Shown: positions 41,001-48,420 of the stretch, in pieces | How the letters are laid out: every line of letters starts with the position of its first letter | Numbering within the stretch: the stretch's first letter is position 1 | DNA from: Acanthaster planci | Lineage: Eukaryota > Echinodermata > Asteroidea > Valvatida > Acanthasteridae | DNA: 50,602 bases | Direction: 5' to 3' | NCBI RefSeq assembly: GCF_001949145.1 | Contig: NW_019091387.1 | Location: forward strand, 1,350,691-1,401,292 | Position numbers and translations under genes: made by a program | The notes under the pieces: generated by a model | The model's input: only the letters and a program-made list of their open reading frames with translations | Database searches by the model: none | What the model was told of the DNA's origin: nothing

Positions 41001-44000
41001 GAAAATGGGAACTGCATGATTACAATTCTAACAGTAGCAGATTTTATATGTCAAAGGATGTAACAATGGACTTTATAACGGTCTATTCTGTCAATAAACT
41101 ACAGTGGTATTATGTTTCCTGGAATATCCTCATGACTTGCAAAAAGAAGTGAGGCAATAACCCAACTATGACTCACTAGGTGTTATTCCCATGATGGCTG
41201 TATACATGAACAGAAGTCATTGAAAATTGTGAAATCAGGAAAAAAATGTGAACAAAGTTTAGGGGGAAAAATGAGCCAAAAAAATTGGGACAAGTCAACA
41301 TCCTTCCTTTTTTGAACTGGAATGTCAGGTCATACATTTGACAAAATAAACACAAGAAAACTACAAGTGACTACTGCTTGATCAGTACAGCCAATTCAAT
41401 AGAAACAGTAACAAAGGATTTTTAGCATAGGCTTGACTTAGCCTAAAAACAGACATTCAAACAGTGATGATTTTGAGCCAATTTGTCACTTTTTGAAAAC
41501 AGCGACACTTTGACTGAGTCCAATGCACACGATGTGTCAAATATCAATCGTTCAATGAGATTTACACATGCCAGGGGTCGAAATTAACTTCAATCTCTTG
41601 GTGGCCTGCAGGGCCAGTGGGGAAGCGCACTGCACTGGCCCTCGTGAAAATTTGGCCGGGGTTGAGCACATGTAATGAAATTGATCAAGCCTACCACACA
41701 TGCCCATTTGCGTCAGTTGAACTTCTCTACCAAAACAGCTGATTGGCCAGCCTGACTGGATTAAAATACACTTTCTGAGAACCAAAAAACTAATTCTACT
41801 TCTGGTTCAACGACTGATCCTAAATTTTTGGTGTGACCGTAAAATTTATATCGGTAAGTTAGAAAAAAACATTTTAAATTTTTTTTTAAAAGGAGAAAAA
41901 ATCCTGTCTTTCCTGTCTTCACAAAACACCTCTCAACAATATTTTCACATCTAAAAGCTTTGATTTTTTTGTTTGCCTGCTTACATTCACAACATGTAAG
42001 CAGGAAAGAAAGTTGCGTTATTTTCACAAGTTCCCTTTGCATTTCGCTATCACGGCGGCAAAAACACGCACGCACGCAATATATTTTGATTCATAGAAGC
42101 AAGGCTTCACTGGTTCCTACTGCACCACACCACTGCCAAAGAAGGCATAATGGTAACACAGTAACCAGTCCCCGCATCCTGGTCAAAAGAGCATTGTACA
42201 ATTCACCGTTCATGCACCCAACTCTGCAGCTGCACATTGAAAAAAACTGTTGCAGGAAGATTTCTACAAGATAATTCCCAGAACCTGATCTGTTATCTAT
42301 ATATATATTTTTTGTGTTCACAAATTCAATTCCAGGGTTACATTGCTCATACTTGACGATCGGCCCGATGCGGACTCGACACAATGCGACTTGTAAACGT
42401 TTCATAGGTGTCCATGGGAGATAACATTAAGCTGGCATTAGAAGAAAATGATACCAGCCAACCCAGGTCATTCGCATGTATTATGAGCTGTATGCACGAC
42501 TGTGCAAAGAACAGATATCAGGTCCTGCACTACGTGTGTATATGGCACACAAACCCGGCGCATTGTAGCAGGCAATCAATGCCATGTGGACCGTGGAATT
42601 GAACCGTGAACTCAAAAGTGCTGCGCCGGTGATTTGAAAAATCACGAGTTGTAAAATGTGATGAAAGTTTCAAAACGAGGCAAAGTTCCTGAAATAACCA
42701 CGGTCCCGCCGGGCCATGGTTTTTGGAGAATGCAGTGGCCCGATGATTTTTTTCAGTGGCCCTGAGCCAGCGCACCACCGTTAATTTTGACCCCTGCGTG
42801 CATACTCACACTTGTAGATCCTTTCTTCTTCTTTGTGCCTGAATCCGAGTCTGAGTCCGAGTCCGCAGCCACCTTGATTCGACGCCTCTTCTTCCCTTTC
42901 CCTTTGCCTCGCCTGTAGCTTCTCTCCTGCTGGAAGCCTCTGCTCGAACTGTCACTGTCCGAGGACCTCCTATGACGTCCTCGCTTCTTTCCTTTCTTTG
43001 GCTTCCCCTGGATGGACTCACTGTCTGAGGTGCTGCGGCTGTCCCGAATGCGCTTCCTGCCCTGTTGGGATTTCTTTCTCTTTTTGGAGTCCGAGCCTGA
43101 GACATCACTGCCCATGCCATCGTCGCTGCTGGATTCTCCCAGTTTGACTCTCATAAGGCGATGACATCTGCCTTGCTTTTTCTTGGATGGCTTCTCATCA
43201 TCTGACGTGTAGTTGTCTTCATACTCAGTCTCATCTTCCTCATCTTCTTCATTGGAAGAAGTTTTGAACTCGTCATCATCATCTTTGTCATCTTTCGCGG
43301 TGTTCTTCCCTTTCCTCTTCTTTTTGGGACCTGCATCAGAGTCCTCATCATCACTGCTATCATCTTCCTCATCATCTGTTCCATCATCCTTGTCCAGTTC
43401 AGCCTCTATTTCTTCCATCAGCTTTTGTTCAGCGAGTTTGTTTTCCAAGTCACTACCCAGAGCAACATCACCATCAGCTGCACTGATCCCAAGGACCTGA
43501 ACATCATCTCCCACTTGACCCTCATCATTTTCTGAAGTCTCATCCTCTGATTCACGGGTAGAGTCTGAGCTGCCCTCCACTTTTTTAGACTTTTTAGCCT
43601 TTAGCTTCTTGGTTTTGGTTTCGTCTTCTAAACCTGAATTATTCTTGGACTTCTTGGATTTTGTTGAAGTGCTTTTTCCTGCTTTTTCTTTGCTAGATTC
43701 TGCATCACTGCCGAACTCAACCTTGACTGATGCCTCAGGGCCAGAGCCTTCCTCCATGCTTTCCTCTTGGTCTGTTTGCTCTTTCTTGGTAACCTTGGGC
43801 GCCTTGGTCAGGTTGTTGATCTTCCTCTCCAGGTCTGAGTCAAAGTTGGATGAATCCGAATCCCGGACTTTATTCTTGGTCTTCGCTTTCGACTTGGTGG
43901 CCGCCTTTGGCATCAGCTTCAGTCTGGATGATCGGCGGCTCGATGTGTGCTTGGACTTCCTTGGAGAGAGGAGACGCTCAATCTCATCAGAATCGTTGTC

Positions 44001-46876
44001 CTCCAGATTGCTGGAGTCCTTGCCAGGGCCCTTGGGACCCTCATGCACCTTCTTCTTACAGTCAGTAGTCTTCTGACAATCTACTTCCAAGTCAGAATCC
44101 TTAGAACTGCTCTTTTTCTTATCTTCCTTTTCCTTGTTCACTTTCTTGTTCTGCACCTGTTTCCTCTCCATCTGTTGGTCATTGTTGCCTTCTTTCTGCT
44201 GCCTTCGAGTGGATCTTCTGGGCGCACTCTTCCAGTCTATGTCTTCCAGTTCGCTCTCGCTAGTATCAGAGGATTCAATGTCACCGGAGTCACTTTTCTT
44301 TTCAAACAACTCCTTGAGGATGGGCTTCTCCTTTGGCTTTCTCGCAGCAGGCTCGTCTTTGTTGTCCTCCGACACATCCGATTCTTGCTTCACAGAGCCG
44401 CTCCTCGAGCTTCTGGGCGTTGTCTTCTGCCGCCGCGGCGATTTACACCGCTCTTTTGTAGACTGTTCTAATCTGGACGGCGGGATCTTTTCCAGTTTGA
44501 TGCGCAGCGGCGTGATACTTGTTAGATGCTTCCTGTCAGGCCTCTGCATCTTTGGAGTCGAGGGCTCTTCTGATTGGTCAGACACCATTTCACTGATTTC
44601 CTCCATGAGTGCTTTCTCACATTCTACATCATAATGACTACGCTCCTCCACATCTGCCACATCATTTTCCTCCTTCTTACTTGTTTTCCCATTAGTATCC
44701 TTTGTCTTCTCTGTGTCTTTATTGTGCTCCGATACTTCATTTACTGCTGGTTCTTCATTATTTTTGCCCTCCACAGCCTCTAGGTCATTACCCTGATCAA
44801 CTTTCATGAACGTCGGCTCATTTTCTTCAGGTTCTTTGTCCTTATTTGGCCTTGTCCTCATAGATATTTTGCTGATATCTTTTAGTTCCAATGACTTCCA
44901 ATCTGCTTTTTCATTCTTATCGCCTCCGTGATTCTCTTCATCCATCGGTTTGTCTTTTTTGGGGGTAGATGACTCCAAAGCAATCTCTCTCTTGAAATCA
45001 CTGGCTGATGGATGGGTTTCCTCCGTAACAGTTACTTTGTTACTGAGATGATTTGTTGGACAATTTTTGGTCTTGGAACTTGGAGAGGTTTGTGCATTCT
45101 CTTGTGGCAAGGATTTCTTTGAGCTCAATTTTCCTGTCTTCATCACAACCCATTTCTGGTCAGCAGATTGCACTATATCTTCTGAGGCTTTCCAAGCTTT
45201 GCCGGTGGCCGGCATGGCAGCCAGTTGTTTCTTGATAGCCTTCTGGCCTTTCTGTGAGGTCTGTTGGAGGCTGCGCATTAGCCAGAGCGCCATCTTGAGT
45301 CCATGTCGATCCCCTCCCTGTGGCCTGAGGACCCTGAGACCCTCCTGGGTGATCTCCAAGCTCGGGCATTCGGGTTTTATCTGAAGGCTGACACTGAGGC
45401 TCCTGATGCTCGGGTGAAGCAATCCATGAGTCCCGTCACTATCCGAAAGCTCCATTGATCCCACGCCATCCCTGAGATGGGCGTGGCGCGATTTGGCAGC
45501 CTCCACAGAATTAGCCAGGCCCTGCATGATGTCCTTACACATCTTCTGCAGGGTATGCAGGGGGGCGGGATCACAGATGTAGCAGTGCCACTTGGTGTCC
45601 TCCTCGCTGAGTAGGGCCGAGAGGGTGCTGCGGCCCAGGTTGCGCTTGATGCACTTCTTGCAGAAGGCGTTGGAGCAGAAATCGCAGCAAATGAGGCTGC
45701 CTCCCTCCGCACACCAGCGACACTGTTCATCAATGCCGTCCTCATCCTGTGTGAACTTTCCACTCTTGTAGTACTCAAAGCATTTCTGTTGGTTGGAAAT
45801 AAAGCAAACTTAATTCCGAACTCAGATTTCAAGGAAACTTGGACTTTCTTCAGGGTTTCATTAGCAGTCCTACTTCTCTTTAGAGTAAAAATTTCAGGAA
45901 AAAAATCTAAGTAGTGCAGGTTTTACCCCTGAAGTGAATCTTCTGTGACTGGTGCACTTCCGGAATTGACTGGTTCAACCAAATTTTCCTAAATGGAAAG
46001 AAGTGCCCATTAAAAACTTTTGAAATACAGAGAAATAAAATTTTCTGGATATCGTTGCTAGCCACACATTAAAATTTATGCTTGTTACTGAAAGATTTGA
46101 TGAGTAACTTGTTAAGATTCAATAGTTCAAAATACATCACTGTGGTACCAAAAATCTGAAAAGAGAAATTCCATTAAGTTTTATGGTTAAAGGTGTGACA
46201 GTTTGCCTAATGGCTTATATTCTAGAAACAAATACACCCTAGTTAAAGGGAAACAAGGTTCTTTTGCTACAAGGAAAACTTAAGGTTTTTTCCTTCCTAT
46301 GTACAAAAATAGCAAACCTTTCACATAAAACGACTAAATTCAGGTGAAGTACTCACAAACCAAGTGTTTTCACCATGTGACAAAGCCTCCCTTTTCTACA
46401 AAATGGGCATTCTGAGATACTAGCATTTGAAATCATCCCCTTTTCATGACACATTTTCAACTGGCTTGCTATTATGGATTTGGGACAATTTTACATGGTC
46501 ATGTAATGTAAGTATTATTCATTCCTAATGCACACTTACCCTTGCACAAAATGTGACTTAATGATACAGAATTTCATTACTTACTTTTCAGCTGTAGCCA
46601 TGAACAACACATGTGCCTATGAAACCCACCACCTAGCGGCTACAATCACTTCCTATGTATCTCGCTGCCAGCCAGAGCCAGGTTATTCAGACATGCACAA
46701 CACAGCCTACAGCTCCTCAATAATGTCATGATAAAGTCCATTACATGTGTTTATTGACCTTACCCGACAGATTACGACCTTCAAGGCTGGGTGTTGCTTG
46801 AACGACCTCTCGTCCAGATGATTGACCTGCTTGCTACAAGAAGTGCAGTGAACTCTATCTATGTCGCTAATCACAT
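16633..46876 (-). CDS. ATRX: chromatin remodeller ATRX, 20 exons, 5'-partial
   Basis: Twenty exons from 46876 down to the TAA at 16633-16635 join with matching phases into about 2,048 residues (human ATRX 2,492). ATRX is a nuclear SNF2-family DNA translocase; with DAXX it deposits histone H3.3 at telomeres and heterochromatin in vertebrates. Order: ADD domain (residues 1-125: GATA-like finger [11 protein letters not shown], then PHD with [16 protein letters not shown]), a ~900-residue Ser/Lys/acidic disordered region, first ATPase lobe from [13 protein letters not shown] with Walker A MGLGKT (about 1155) and Walker B box DEGH (about 1275), an acidic inter-lobe insert (1460-1600), second lobe with [20 protein letters not shown] and RVYRFGQTR, then [18 protein letters not shown] and a polyQ tail. 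All main helicase motifs look intact. The exons before the ADD domain are not identified. The assignment is firm. Confidence 0.96.
17515..18150 (-). pseudogene. Penelope-like retroelement fragment with GIY-YIG endonuclease, broken
   Basis: In three frames of the minus strand, pieces of one protein appear in order: [42 protein letters not shown] (the end of the reverse-transcriptase ORF), [13 protein letters not shown], then [31 protein letters not shown] and [12 protein letters not shown], ending YGLNIQEG. The NVIYLI and [16 protein letters not shown] parts are the GIY-YIG endonuclease of Penelope-like elements. Several frameshifts and stop codons break it, so it is dead. The reverse-transcriptase core upstream is absent: a 5'-truncated copy in the last ATRX intron. 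Confidence 0.85.
18800..19370. mobile_element. piggyBac-type MITE with TTAA target sites
   Basis: TTAA flanks both ends (18796-18799 and 19371-19374). The termini CCATTTCCTGCCAGGG and, inverted, CCACTTGCTCCTGGGT are imperfect inverted repeats beginning with CC as in piggyBac elements. The 571 bp body has no transposase frame. It sits 40 bp from the 78-bp ATRX exon. Confidence 0.6.
19415..19492 (-). CDS. ATRX: ATRX short C-terminal exon
   Basis: Twenty-six codons, [20 protein letters not shown] and on to DNYQ, with an acceptor ending CTTCCAG and a GTAAGC donor. Similarity to human is weak; it is included because phases and splice sites fit. Other phase-0 exons could be hidden on either side, since the human C-terminus is longer here. 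Confidence 0.75.
20795..20817. repeat. perfect 10-bp stem hairpin
   Basis: GAGCCAGCAC, a 3-base loop TTG, then GTGCTGGCTC. It lies just before the exon-like plus-strand ORF; no function is assigned. Confidence 0.6.
20852..20944 (+). other. exon-like plus-strand ORF inside an ATRX intron
   Basis: A 93-bp open segment lies between a CTGCAG acceptor and a strong GTAAGTATG donor on the plus strand, opposite to ATRX. It reads [19 protein letters not shown] and then NPLYHPRG, which looks like extracellular protein. Just upstream (20645-20740) the same strand holds DKCLASNL and [13 protein letters not shown], which suggest a cysteine-rich PAN/apple-like module, interrupted by a stop. It could be a nested gene fragment or the relic of one. 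I do not recognise a gene. Confidence 0.3.
22140..22725. repeat. degenerate telomere-like CCCTA/CCTTA tract in ATRX intron
   Basis: About 580 bp of plus strand is nearly free of G and made of variants of CCCTAACC, CCCTACC and CCTTATCCC. The minus strand, which is the ATRX transcript strand, is therefore G-rich (GGGTTAGG, GGGTAGGG). At 22243-22265 four GGG runs are spaced by 2, 2 and 7 bases, a canonical G-quadruplex pattern. The lack of stop codons across it creates a spurious long plus-strand ORF. Confidence 0.8.
22726..22953 (-). CDS. ATRX: ATRX exon: YHEHDSLL region
   Basis: Seventy-six codons. [20 protein letters not shown] and [14 protein letters not shown] match the human segment closely. 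The exon ends in DLAQLQ at a GTAAGA donor directly beside the G-rich telomere-like intron tract. Confidence 0.94.
24290..24442 (-). CDS. ATRX: ATRX exon: after the helicase core
   Basis: Fifty-one codons: [20 protein letters not shown], then [16 protein letters not shown] and VLPK, aligned throughout with human ATRX. Confidence 0.95.
24551..24753. repeat. 13-bp minisatellite in ATRX intron
   Basis: About 15 diverged head-to-tail copies of GTTCCGATCTAAT, with early copies reading GTCCAGATATAAT or GCCCAGATCTAAT and two copies one base short. It lies between the 24290-24442 exon and the microexon. Confidence 0.85.
24961..24993 (-). CDS. ATRX: ATRX 33-bp microexon
   Basis: Eleven codons, [11 protein letters not shown], match human GTMEDKIYDRQ. 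The microexon is flanked by a TTTCAG acceptor and a GTAAAG donor and is phase 0 on both sides. Confidence 0.93.
25308..25485 (-). CDS. ATRX: ATRX exon: helicase motifs V and VI
   Basis: Contains [20 protein letters not shown] (motif V) and [14 protein letters not shown] with the arginine finger (motif VI). All catalytic residues expected for the family are present. Confidence 0.95.
25910..25968. repeat. short foldback repeat, copy 1
   Basis: AACCCAAACCCTCCTCA and an inverse GACTGAGGATTATTAGGTTT form an imperfect hairpin. A better preserved copy is at 35406-35464. Confidence 0.6.
26548..26663 (-). CDS. ATRX: ATRX exon: motif with MDGSTN
   Basis: Encodes [20 protein letters not shown] and the residues that follow, through NDMKNY. 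Human has DYYRLDGSTTAQSR here. It lies between an ATCAG acceptor and a GTAAGC donor. Confidence 0.9.
27236..27350 (-). CDS. ATRX: ATRX exon: helicase motif IV
   Basis: Encodes [20 protein letters not shown] and then an acidic stretch ending DLSNQ. The acceptor is TTCACAG and the donor GTAAGA. Confidence 0.93.
27499..27803. mobile_element. foldback element (MITE) with 93-bp inverted ends
   Basis: Left end 27499-27591 and right end 27711-27803 are inverted copies about 85-90% alike, beginning TAAATTACAGGTTTTGCC and sharing TGCATAACACTGTATACTC. The 119-bp centre holds a tRNA-like sequence on the minus strand. It lies in an ATRX intron, 148 bp beyond the acceptor side of the 27236-27350 exon. 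Confidence 0.85.
27594..27662 (-). ncRNA. tRNA-like core (pseudo-tRNA or SINE head)
   Basis: The minus strand reads GCGCAGTGGTCAGGTGGTTA, then a short arm region, then GGTTCAAGTCCCACCC. TGGTCAGGTGG resembles the polymerase III A box and GGTTCAAGTCC the B box, about 34 bases apart, as in a tRNA. No clean acceptor stem is seen, so it is not called a functional tRNA. Confidence 0.55.
29789..29948 (-). CDS. ATRX: ATRX exon: start of lobe 2
   Basis: Encodes [13 protein letters not shown] and then [21 protein letters not shown], the conserved start of the second ATPase lobe. The valine codon GT|C spans the junction. Confidence 0.92.
30662..30771 (-). CDS. ATRX: ATRX exon: insert, [14 protein letters not shown]
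   Basis: Thirty-six codons; the motif [12 protein letters not shown] aligns with human VEVIKVWNSRSR. It joins in phase on both sides. Confidence 0.88.
31390..31870. repeat. diverged copy of the interior of the 41572-42796 element
   Basis: Blocks such as ACAAGTTCCCTTTGCATT and CAGCTGCACAT, separated by similar distances, and the run TTTCTGTCTT..AAAACACCTC match 41800-42280 in the same orientation. Terminal repeats were not found here. Confidence 0.55.
32778..32995 (-). CDS. ATRX: ATRX exon: acidic inter-lobe insert
   Basis: Ser/Asp/Glu-rich sequence ([17 protein letters not shown]) followed by Q- and K-rich residues. It corresponds to the poorly conserved insert between the ATPase lobes. The methionine codon AT|G spans the next junction. 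Confidence 0.85.
33165..33239. repeat. 75-bp dispersed repeat, copy 1
   Basis: It matches 34756-34830 with three differences in 75 bases (shared core GATATATAACCAGCCGGTC). The two copies lie in neighbouring ATRX introns in the same orientation. Confidence 0.8.
33819..34073 (-). CDS. ATRX: ATRX exon: inter-lobe region
   Basis: Eighty-five codons: [18 protein letters not shown] is strongly conserved; a Ser/Gly-rich linker follows, and then [10 protein letters not shown]. Confidence 0.93.
34756..34830. repeat. 75-bp dispersed repeat, copy 2
   Basis: Second copy of the 33165-33239 repeat. Direct repeats CTGAAAGAACCCAT (34723-34736) and CTGAAAGCACCCAT (34831-34844) flank this copy, like a target-site duplication. 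Confidence 0.8.
35406..35464. repeat. short foldback repeat, copy 2
   Basis: TTAACCCTAACCCTCCTCA at one end and TGAGGAGTGTTAGGGTTAA at the other form a long imperfect hairpin bounded by TTAA. It is related to the copy at 25910-25968. Confidence 0.7.
35685..35860 (-). CDS. ATRX: ATRX exon: end of lobe 1
   Basis: Encodes [26 protein letters not shown] and LLSGCVQ, nearly residue for residue like human ATRX. Confidence 0.94.
36741..36878 (-). CDS. ATRX: ATRX exon: DEGH box and motif III
   Basis: Contains [15 protein letters not shown] (Walker B) and [12 protein letters not shown] (motif III). The tyrosine codon T|AT is completed by the next exon. Confidence 0.95.
36945..37110. repeat. diverged dispersed repeat, copy 1
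   Basis: It shares TGGCATTA, AGCCAAATACCAC and TATC/TCACAACCT blocks in order with 39610-39765. No coding capacity. Confidence 0.5.
37342..37657 (-). CDS. ATRX: ATRX exon: ATPase motifs Ia-Ib
   Basis: Covers [33 protein letters not shown] and [14 protein letters not shown], ending with ALVDPG split by the intron. The order matches human ATRX. Confidence 0.95.
37995..38108 (-). CDS. ATRX: ATRX exon: Walker A
   Basis: Thirty-eight codons from VEGVQFMWD to GLGKTLQ. The nucleotide-binding motif [15 protein letters not shown] is identical to human ATRX. Confidence 0.95.
39397..39531 (-). CDS. ATRX: ATRX exon: lead-in to ATPase lobe 1
   Basis: Forty-five codons ending in QLKPHQ, where human ATRX has KPHQVDGVQFMWD across the same junction. 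The donor is GTCAGT. Confidence 0.9.
39610..39765. repeat. diverged dispersed repeat, copy 2
   Basis: Companion of 36945-37110, same orientation, in another ATRX intron. Confidence 0.5.
40735..40881 (-). CDS. ATRX: ATRX exon: basic helix before the ATPase
   Basis: Forty-nine codons, highly charged ([14 protein letters not shown], then [16 protein letters not shown]), corresponding to the human RRKRIAER stretch before the helicase. Confidence 0.9.
41572..42796. mobile_element. 1.2-kb DNA transposon-like element with CAGGGGTC ends
   Basis: The left end is CAGGGGTCGAAATTAAC and the right end, inverted, CAGGGGTCAAAATTAAC. Beyond these 17 bp both ends carry GGCCAGTG/GGGCCACTG-like sub-terminal blocks. 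No transposase frame is present. The flanking duplication is not clear, so the superfamily is left open (hAT-like ends are possible). The right end stops 13 bp inside the intron from the donor of the large ATRX exon. Confidence 0.7.
42810..45785 (-). CDS. ATRX: ATRX large exon: ADD PHD finger and long disordered region
   Basis: A single 2,976 bp exon (992 codons, phase 0). It opens with [11 protein letters not shown] and the cysteine-rich PHD part of ADD ([19 protein letters not shown], then WHCYICDP), which in the family reads histone H3 with unmethylated K4 and trimethylated K9. The rest is low-complexity: Ser/Glu/Asp/Lys tracts with many potential phosphorylation sites, a motif [19 protein letters not shown], a helical acidic segment [18 protein letters not shown] in the part where vertebrate ATRX binds DAXX (inference only), and arginine/serine blocks near the end. 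The open frame starting at the internal ATG at 45542 is not the true start; the frame runs on to the acceptor at 45786. Confidence 0.94.
46764..46876 (-). CDS. ATRX: ATRX exon: ADD GATA-like zinc finger
   Basis: On the minus strand the exon lies between a CTCCAG acceptor and a GTAAGG donor. [18 protein letters not shown] and [10 protein letters not shown] align with human ATRX. It begins with the last two bases of a codon, so a phase-1 exon must precede it. That exon is not recognised in the window. Confidence 0.92.
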
Positions 46877-48072
46877 CTGGAGAGGAAAACATCCAGAAAA
46901 CTATTTCACTCATTTGGGTGGTTATCCATATTGTTGAATACATAGTATCATTTGCCAGGCAATGCTCTTGGGATTCAGAACTCAACTCGAGCTGTAGAAT
47001 AAGTGGTCAACGAGCCTTGGTCCACACAAGTCCTCACACATTTGTGTGAGGCATTCAATCAAGACAAGCGATACTCTAATTAGCATCAAGTGTGCATGTG
47101 TGGCCCAAATTGAATGAAGTGGTCTGTTTGAGTCATGATCACCAGCTGAGAGACACACTTTGTACTGATTCAAAGTACAAGTTTCAGATCCAAACCAATA
47201 CTGCTAATGTTTCAAACACATCGTGTTTAGAAAGCACTATGGCATTTTAGATGACGTCTTTTTACAAACTGTCTTATATCAACGCAAAAAGAGCAGTTCA
47301 ATTGTCATTTTTCACCTGCTGTTCTGTCCATTCAATAAACCAGGCACGACTGAATTTAAAAACGGGGTGCTTTACAGCAAGATTAGCGACAAACACTGGA
47401 TTTCCTTGGAAGTGGGTATTTTGAATTAGGGAGCTTGTCCAAAAGGTTGCCGTGGTTTGACCACATGTGATCAACACAGTTTAGCCTTGTTGCTGGGGAC
47501 CATGGCAACCGTGGCAAAAATTCACTCATGCAGAGACAAGTTAATGACGCAGCCCCAAGACAAGCTCTATCGCTATGTTGATGACTCTTGAATTATGCCT
47601 GACTGAACGAGGCAACCATGCTTAAACCCAGACATTTCATGCATAGTGTACAAACACACTGTGCTTGTAGATCTCCACACATGTTTTCCTGGAAAGCAAA
47701 AACAAACAGGAACACTTCATGTATAAAGTGTGTACACTAGAGGAAATTTTCCGGGGGGGGTTCTTTGCACCCAAAACATCTGCTATTAAAGGGTCTATGC
47801 CAGAATTAAATTTTTTAATCTATTAAATGAGTTTTGGGGTGTCTTTAAAACTTCTTTGTACAAATAAAATGCTTTTATTTAGTCGTGAGTGGTCTACAGT
47901 ATGTAAAATTAGAATTTAAAAAATTAGGAATTTAAATTTCCTATTTAATAGAGCGCGTGGTGGCGCTGTTCGTGACGTTGACTCCAGAGATCAAGAGTTC
48001 AGTCAAGATGGTCTGGTACCCAGGTTGCGTTGTGGGTACCAGGCTAATATGGCAGCTGGATGCTGCGTGTGC
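46877..48072. other. gap between ATRX first visible exon and THAP ORF
   Basis: No exon recognised. On the minus strand an AATAAA lies at 47874-47879, about 195 bp after the THAP ORF stop. A stretch around 47940-48050 is rich in short inverted repeats. Confidence 0.5.
48014..48043. repeat. 10-bp perfect inverted repeat
   Basis: CTGGTACCCA, ten-base spacer, TGGGTACCAG. It lies 30 bp beyond the stop codon of the THAP ORF. Confidence 0.7.
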
Positions 48073-48420
48073 CTAGTGCGTGTGCGTGTGTGTGTACATG
48101 TACGTATCGTGCTTCGTACTCGACATTAAGTGGACATGGCTTGTTAGAAATATTGTGAGTACAGCATCGGGACGAAGCATTGCCTTGAACTTAATCCCAA
48201 ACTGATGTTGTTGATCGTTGGCGTTTCGATCAAAACAAGAAGGCTCGAAGTGTGCGGAGCAGATCACCGAGTGCTCGGTTGGTCCTGACCACTTGGCTCG
48301 GGTCAGCTTCACTTTCGCCGTCCAAATTCGTCGAAATTTGGGGTCAGATGGATAACAATCCAGACTAAAACCATCTTTGGTAGTGTTGCTGCAACCAGCA
48401 ACAGTCCAGGACGGTGGCAT
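48073..48420 (-). pseudogene. THAP-domain ORF lacking the first zinc ligand
   Basis: The 115-residue ORF begins MPPSWTVAGCSN and contains FRRIWTAKVKLTRAKW, SGPTEHSVICSAHFEPSCF and RPDAVLTIF, the core, C-x2-H ligands and AVPxIF-like end of a THAP DNA-binding domain. THAP proteins need C-x2-4-C near the start; here the first position is tryptophan (TGG) where a cysteine codon is expected, so zinc binding would be impaired. After the domain the frame runs into a CA-repeat (THTHTH) and stops. The sequence TTTTTTCAG just before the ATG could be a splice acceptor. It may be a relic of a THAP gene or transposase, a small gene, or an exon spliced to something else. Confidence 0.6.

Noticed and set aside
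43213-44634. Several long plus-strand frames rich in Ser, Leu and Phe
   Set aside because: They are the reverse complement of the Ser/Glu/Lys-rich ATRX large exon, which is certain on the minus strand.
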